Below are positions 60,597-64,000 of a stretch of DNA of 64,000 nucleotides, in pieces; the first letter of the stretch is position 1; each line of letters begins with the position of its first letter. The notes beneath the pieces were generated by a model that ran no database searches, was not told the origin of the DNA, and was given only the letters and a program-made list of their open reading frames with translations. The position numbers were made by a program, and so were the translations under genes. The stretch is from Mycobacterium sp. URHB0044 (lineage in GTDB: Bacteria > Actinomycetota > Actinomycetes > Mycobacteriales > Mycobacteriaceae): contig NZ_JIAW01000028.1 of the NCBI RefSeq assembly GCF_000620625.1, positions 1-64,000 of the forward strand. The letters are read 5' to 3'.

Positions 60597-61148
60597 TCAC
60601 CACCAGTAGTGCGGGTATTTGGCACCGTTGATCTTGTTTCCGGCTAGGCCGACGACGACGAGAATCACCGCAGCCGCACCGATCAGAACGACGAACTCCC
60701 ATCGCGGGATGGCGGGTACGACGGCGATCATCGCCGTCGCGGCGGCCGGCGAGTGCGACATCCGTAGCAGCTTCATCGCGCCGAGCGCCAACGCTCCGGC
60801 AACTGCGCTGGCCCATAGCGAATCGATGCCGATCATGCCGACGAGCACACCGACGACCGCCGACATCACATGCCCACCAATCACGTTGCGCGGCTGTGAC
60901 AGTGGAAAGTGCGCGCCACCAACGACCAACGCCATACTCGCCGCCAGCGGCGGGATCAACCACGGATCATGAGTGACGGCCGTCAGCGCCGCCACGATCG
61001 CGAGTGCCACCAAGCTCGCCAGCATTTCAACGACGATCACCGTCAGCCGCTGGCGCGGTGGCGCAGAACTCGAATACCACCGCGACCGCCTCGGCGCCGG
61101 CTCCGCCGCCGAGCGTGGTTCCACAGCGGTCGCAATCGGCTCCGTCAC
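60597..61148 (-). CDS. HPP-family membrane protein
   Basis: The 183-residue protein has four membrane segments. The family signature HDPWLIPPLAASMALVVG and FPLSQPRNVIGGHVMSA, followed by HSPAAATAMIA, identifies the HPP family; plant and cyanobacterial members transport nitrite. The role here is not known. It is convergent with the MFS gene, with 3 bp between stops. Confidence 0.9.
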   Translation of the reverse strand: MTEPIATAVEPRSAAEPAPRRSRWYSSSAPPRQRLTVIVVEMLASLVALAIVAALTAVTHDPWLIPPLAASMALVVGGAHFPLSQPRNVIGGHVMSAVVGVLVGMIGIDSLWASAVAGALALGAMKLLRMSHSPAAATAMIAVVPAIPRWEFVVLIGAAAVILVVVGLAGNKINGAKYPHYWW

Positions 61149-61229
61149 GAAGCGCTCCCGACCGATGCACCCACCCGACAGAAGCTATACGGCACGCCCC
61201 CCGTCGAGGAAGGCCAAGCCGTCAATGAC

Positions 61230-61385
61230 GTGATTCACGGTATTTATCGTGTGGCACAACGGATGTCGGCGAATCAATGGTCGACGGTTGCCAACCCCTT
61301 CGGATGCGTGATTCACGCCGCCTATCGCGGCGCGATGAGGATGTTGACACCATGGTCGTGGCACCCCGTCGTTGGTTTGCCCTAG
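61230..61385 (+). CDS. Possible 51-residue protein with an internal duplication
   Basis: From GTG 61230 the frame encodes VIHGIYRVAQRM and, 26 residues later, VIHAAYRGAMRM, an in-frame duplication of a 78-base unit (GTGATTCAC at 61230 and 61308). The stop is at 61383-61385. No strong ribosome site was found and the start is uncertain. It is recorded because the duplicated Tyr/Arg/His motif is not expected by chance. Function unknown. Confidence 0.35.
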   Translation: MIHGIYRVAQRMSANQWSTVANPFGCVIHAAYRGAMRMLTPWSWHPVVGLP

Positions 61386-61425
61386 ACGGGGGTCAGCGGG
61401 TACCGACGAACCGGAGACGAGCATC

Positions 61426-62067
61426 TTGGACGAAGGCCTCACCGTCGCTGGCCTCGACGTCGCTGATCCCGTGGACGCCTGGACTCGTGCTGGGTTCAGC
61501 GTGGGCTCCGACGCCGTGTGCAGGGTCGGCGGCGTTGGAATCCGGCTGCTCGGAGATGGCCGTGCCGGCATCGTCGGGTGGTCGTTGCGTGGCCTGCCGT
61601 CGGGGCGCGCGCTGGACGATCTCGACGGCATCCCAACGCGGACGTCGGACGGCAACAATGCCATCCCGGCCACGCACGCGAACGGCGTCACCGCGATCGA
61701 CCACGTGGTGCTGCTGTCCCCCGACCTGGGCCGAACGGTCGAAGCGATGGCCGCGATTGGCGTGCACCCGCGCCGGGAACGCGAGGCCGAACTCGGCGGT
61801 CAACCGATTCGCCAGGTCTTCTTCCGGTTCGGTGACGTGATCGTCGAGGTCGTCGGCTCGCCAGTGACGGCAAGCGACGGCCCCTCCACTCTCTGGGGCA
61901 TCACGTACGTCGTCGACGACATCGATGCCACCGCGTCGTTCTTCGGGGACCGCACGACACCGGTCAAGGACGCGGTGCAACCGGGACGTCGGATCACCAC
62001 GCTGCATCATCAGGAGCTCGGGATGTCGGTCCGGTCGGCGATGATCTCGGCTCCCGCGCGTCGCTGA
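61426..62067 (+). CDS. VOC/glyoxalase-superfamily protein
   Basis: The 213-residue protein has two babba-type halves. The second (about 85-200) is clearly VOC-like: AIDHVVLLSPDLGRTVEAMA, RQVFFRFGDVIVEVVG and ITYVVDDIDATASFFG. The metal ligands are partly conserved (His, Glu). The first half is degenerate. The start is probably TTG 61426, with GGAG 9-12 bases before it; start uncertain. Substrate unknown. Confidence 0.78.
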   Translation: MDEGLTVAGLDVADPVDAWTRAGFSVGSDAVCRVGGVGIRLLGDGRAGIVGWSLRGLPSGRALDDLDGIPTRTSDGNNAIPATHANGVTAIDHVVLLSPDLGRTVEAMAAIGVHPRREREAELGGQPIRQVFFRFGDVIVEVVGSPVTASDGPSTLWGITYVVDDIDATASFFGDRTTPVKDAVQPGRRITTLHHQELGMSVRSAMISAPARR

Positions 62068-62101
62068 GGCCATTGCCCGACGGAGTGCCTATTCTCGGCG
62101 C

Positions 62102-62569
62102 ATGCCCGACGCCGACGATGTAGTGGTCATCCACACCGACGGCGGGTGCAGGCCCAACCCCGGTCCTGGTGGCTGGGGTGCGGTGCTGCGCCAACGCGAG
62201 CACGTCCGCGAGATGTGCGGCGGCGAGCCCAGTGAGACCAGCAACAACCGGATGGAGTTGACCGCGCCGATCATGGCGCTGGAGGCGCTCACCAGGCCGG
62301 TGGTGGTGCACCTGTACACCGACAGCACCTACGTCCGCAGCGGCATCACCAAGTGGGTGCTCGGCTGGGAGCGCAACGGTTGGCTGACCGCGGCCAAGCA
62401 GCCGGTGAAGAACGTCGACCTCTGGAAGCGCCTGCAGGCGGCCTGCGCCCGCCACCAGGTCGAGTGGTTTTGGGTGAAGGGCCACTCGGGTGTCGCCGAC
62501 AACGAGTTGGCCGACGTGCTGGCGACCCGGGGCATGCAGGAAGCGATCGACGCCGTCGCGCTGGCGTGA
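62102..62569 (+). CDS. rnhA: Ribonuclease HI
   Basis: The 155-residue enzyme cleaves RNA in RNA/DNA hybrids. The active-site carboxylates are visible: HTDGGC (Asp), NRMELTA (Glu), YTDSTYVRSG (Asp) and DNELAD (Asp), with KGHSG in the His-loop. It is a single-domain type I enzyme, unlike the RNase HI/CobC fusion of other mycobacterial copies. It starts 34 bp after the VOC gene. Confidence 0.96.
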   Translation: MPDADDVVVIHTDGGCRPNPGPGGWGAVLRQREHVREMCGGEPSETSNNRMELTAPIMALEALTRPVVVHLYTDSTYVRSGITKWVLGWERNGWLTAAKQPVKNVDLWKRLQAACARHQVEWFWVKGHSGVADNELADVLATRGMQEAIDAVALA

Positions 62570-62686
62570 CCCCTAGGCGCTCATACCATTTACAAATATT
62601 TGCATCCGGCATGAGCGGGCCGCTTTAGCGGAATCCGATCCTACATTGGAATGTGTACGCACATCAACCAATTGAAGGGTCGGGCC

Positions 62687-62986
62687 ATGAAATACTTTGT
62701 CGCTGCTGGGATTACCGCGGCCATGCTGTCATCGTCAGCCATCGCACTCACCGCCGTCGCCACGGCGGCGCCGTCGGGGCCGTCGCAGGTGGATCAAACG
62801 GTCCGAACGCTCGAAGCCAGCGGGTACAACGTCACCATCAACCGGACCGGCGACGCACCGTTGTCGGCGTGCACGGTCAGCGGCATCCGCCCCGGACAGA
62901 CGCACTCCACGCAGGACTCCCGCGGCGGCGGCTCCATCAACACCACGGTGACGTCGAAGACGGTCTACGTGGACGTAACCTGCTGA
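62687..62986 (+). CDS. Small secreted hypothetical protein
   Basis: The 99-residue product begins with a signal peptide (MKYFVAAGITAAMLSSSAIA, cleavage near ATAAPS). The mature part (about 75 residues) has one repeat-free domain with TVRTLEASGYNVTINRTG, two cysteines (SACTVSG and the final DVTC) and SKTVYVDV. It resembles a large group of small mycobacterial exported proteins with a C-terminal Cys; function unknown. The ATG at 62687 follows AAGGG. Its last 22 bp overlap the convergent kinase gene. Confidence 0.78.
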   Translation: MKYFVAAGITAAMLSSSAIALTAVATAAPSGPSQVDQTVRTLEASGYNVTINRTGDAPLSACTVSGIRPGQTHSTQDSRGGGSINTTVTSKTVYVDVTC

Positions 62987-64000
62987 GCCCGTACGTGAAT
63001 CGTCACCAACCGCACCCGGAAGGTCGTCCTTCCGGGTGCGGATTCGGCGTCGATGGTGCCGCGGTGCGCCTCGACGATCGACGCGGCGATCGACAACCCC
63101 AGCCCGAAGCTCCCGGACGCGTGAGACCGCGATTCGTCCGCTCTGACGAACCGTTCGAACAAGTGCGGCAACAGATCCCGATCGATTCCCGGCCCATCGT
63201 CGACGACGGTCAACTCGGCGTACGGTGCGCCGTCGTCGGCCCTGCCCGTGGCAACGGCGGTCGTCACGGTCGTTTCGGCCGGTGTGTGCTTCCAAGCGTT
63301 GGACAACAGACTGACGAGCAATTGATGAAGCCGGGCCCGATCACCGACGACCCACACGGCGCCGTCGGGCACGTTGGTCAGCCAGTGATGATTCGGTGCC
63401 GACACCGCGGCATCGTTGACGGCGTCGATCACGACGTCGGTGAGGTCCACCTCGGTGGTGTCCAAGTCCTCACCTTCGTCCAGTCGCGCCAGCAGGAGAA
63501 GGTCGGAGACCAACGAACTCATCCGGCGCGCTTCGGCTTCGATGCGGGCCAGCGAGTATTCGGTGGTATCCGGCAACACCGAACTGTCCTGGCGGGTCAG
63601 CTCCGCGTAACCGTGAATCGCGGCGAGCGGGGTGCGCAGTTCGTGGCTGGCGTCGGTGATGAACCGGCGCATCCGCCGGTCGGAGGCCGCCACCTCGGCC
63701 AGCGCGCGTTCTACGTGTTCGAGCAGGCTGTTCAGCGTGTCGCCGACGAGGCCGACCTCGGTGCGCCGGTCCGTGTCCCTGCGGGGGACGCGCGGCGTGA
63801 TCGAGTGGTGGTCGCGGTCCAGCTTCAACGTCGCCACCTCCGCCGCCGTCGCAGCAACCCGGCCGAGCGGGCGCAGCGCGAACCGGACGATCGCGATGGT
63901 GCCGAGAGCCGTCACCAGCAGCGCTAGTGCAGTCAACGCCGCGACGATCGCCGTCTCCCGCGCCACTGCCTTCTGCGCCGGCTCCAGCGACACCGCGGTG
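62965..64000 (-). CDS. Sensor histidine kinase, C-terminal part (truncated by window edge)
   Basis: The reading frame stays open to the right edge, so the N-terminal sensor part lies outside. Visible are a membrane segment (TAIVAALTALALLVTALGTIA), a HAMP domain, the HisKA box ITDASHELRTPLAAIHGYAE with the phospho-acceptor His, and the ATPase domain with LLSNAWKHTP (N box), VVDDGPGID (G1) and SFGLGLSIAA (G2). It is of the TrcS/PhoR type. Its response regulator should lie just beyond the right edge. The signal sensed is unknown. Confidence 0.93.
   Translation of the reverse strand, partial: TAVSLEPAQKAVARETAIVAALTALALLVTALGTIAIVRFALRPLGRVAATAAEVATLKLDRDHHSITPRVPRRDTDRRTEVGLVGDTLNSLLEHVERALAEVAASDRRMRRFITDASHELRTPLAAIHGYAELTRQDSSVLPDTTEYSLARIEAEARRMSSLVSDLLLLARLDEGEDLDTTEVDLTDVVIDAVNDAAVSAPNHHWLTNVPDGAVWVVGDRARLHQLLVSLLSNAWKHTPAETTVTTAVATGRADDGAPYAELTVVDDGPGIDRDLLPHLFERFVRADESRSHASGSFGLGLSIAASIVEAHRGTIDAESAPGRTTFRVRLVTIHVRAQQVTST

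Overview
This window is chromosomal DNA from a mycobacterium, most likely a rapid-growing Mycolicibacterium. The evidence is high GC content, many GTG starts and leaderless-looking genes, an MspA-type porin, and a gene order that follows the M. tuberculosis block from about Rv0984 down to Rv0940 nearly gene by gene. The M. tuberculosis names used here come from recognising the protein sequences; no search was run. No tRNA, rRNA, insertion sequence, prophage or CRISPR array was seen.

Layout. 1-5.3 kb: end of an MspA-family porin, then moaB2, the envelope-stress protease pepD, the two-component system mprB/mprA and rpmF. 5.4-15.4 kb: a small secreted protein, a cupin, then a six-gene operon (AtuA-like, acyl-CoA dehydrogenase, accD2, accA2, acyl-CoA dehydrogenase, echA7) for a biotin-dependent branched acyl-CoA pathway, followed by a DUF1707 protein. 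15.5-26.8 kb: a secreted protein built from FF-containing repeats, a MoxR-type AAA+/VWA pair, a divergent merR/hsp20 pair, purN-purH and two membrane proteins. 26.9-29.7 kb: an insertion relative to M. tuberculosis with an SfnG-like monooxygenase, an ornithine-decarboxylase-like enzyme and a membrane protein. 29.8-39.8 kb: an F420/LLM oxidoreductase, a thiolase-like protein, sucCD, an M23 peptidase, uvrD1 and the intracellular chorismate mutase. 39.9-51 kb: gabD-like, pgi, and a seven-gene polyamine/amine uptake operon that is also inserted relative to M. tuberculosis. 51-64 kb: SDR, secreted chorismate mutase, Fpg/Nei glycosylase, holin-like protein, cobF, diiron protein, MFS, LLM oxidoreductase, ROK regulator/MFS, HPP protein, VOC protein, rnhA, a small secreted protein and a truncated histidine kinase.

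How it works together. Three sites matching the KstR (sterol catabolism repressor) consensus sit in front of two LLM oxidoreductases and the thiolase-like gene, which suggests one dispersed regulon. The decarboxylase, the Pot-type transporter with a PuuB-like oxidase and PuuR-like regulator, the GabD-like dehydrogenase and sucCD form a plausible route from amines to the TCA cycle, although they are not one operon. Two CRP-type palindromes lie upstream of the porin and between sucC and the M23 peptidase gene.

The most striking unexplained signal is upstream of the intracellular chorismate mutase: a 19-codon leader ORF with a Phe-Phe-Tyr-Gly-Tyr run, followed by mutually exclusive hairpins, which looks like a Phe/Tyr transcription attenuator. 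Second is the secreted FF-repeat protein, which I cannot assign to any family I know.
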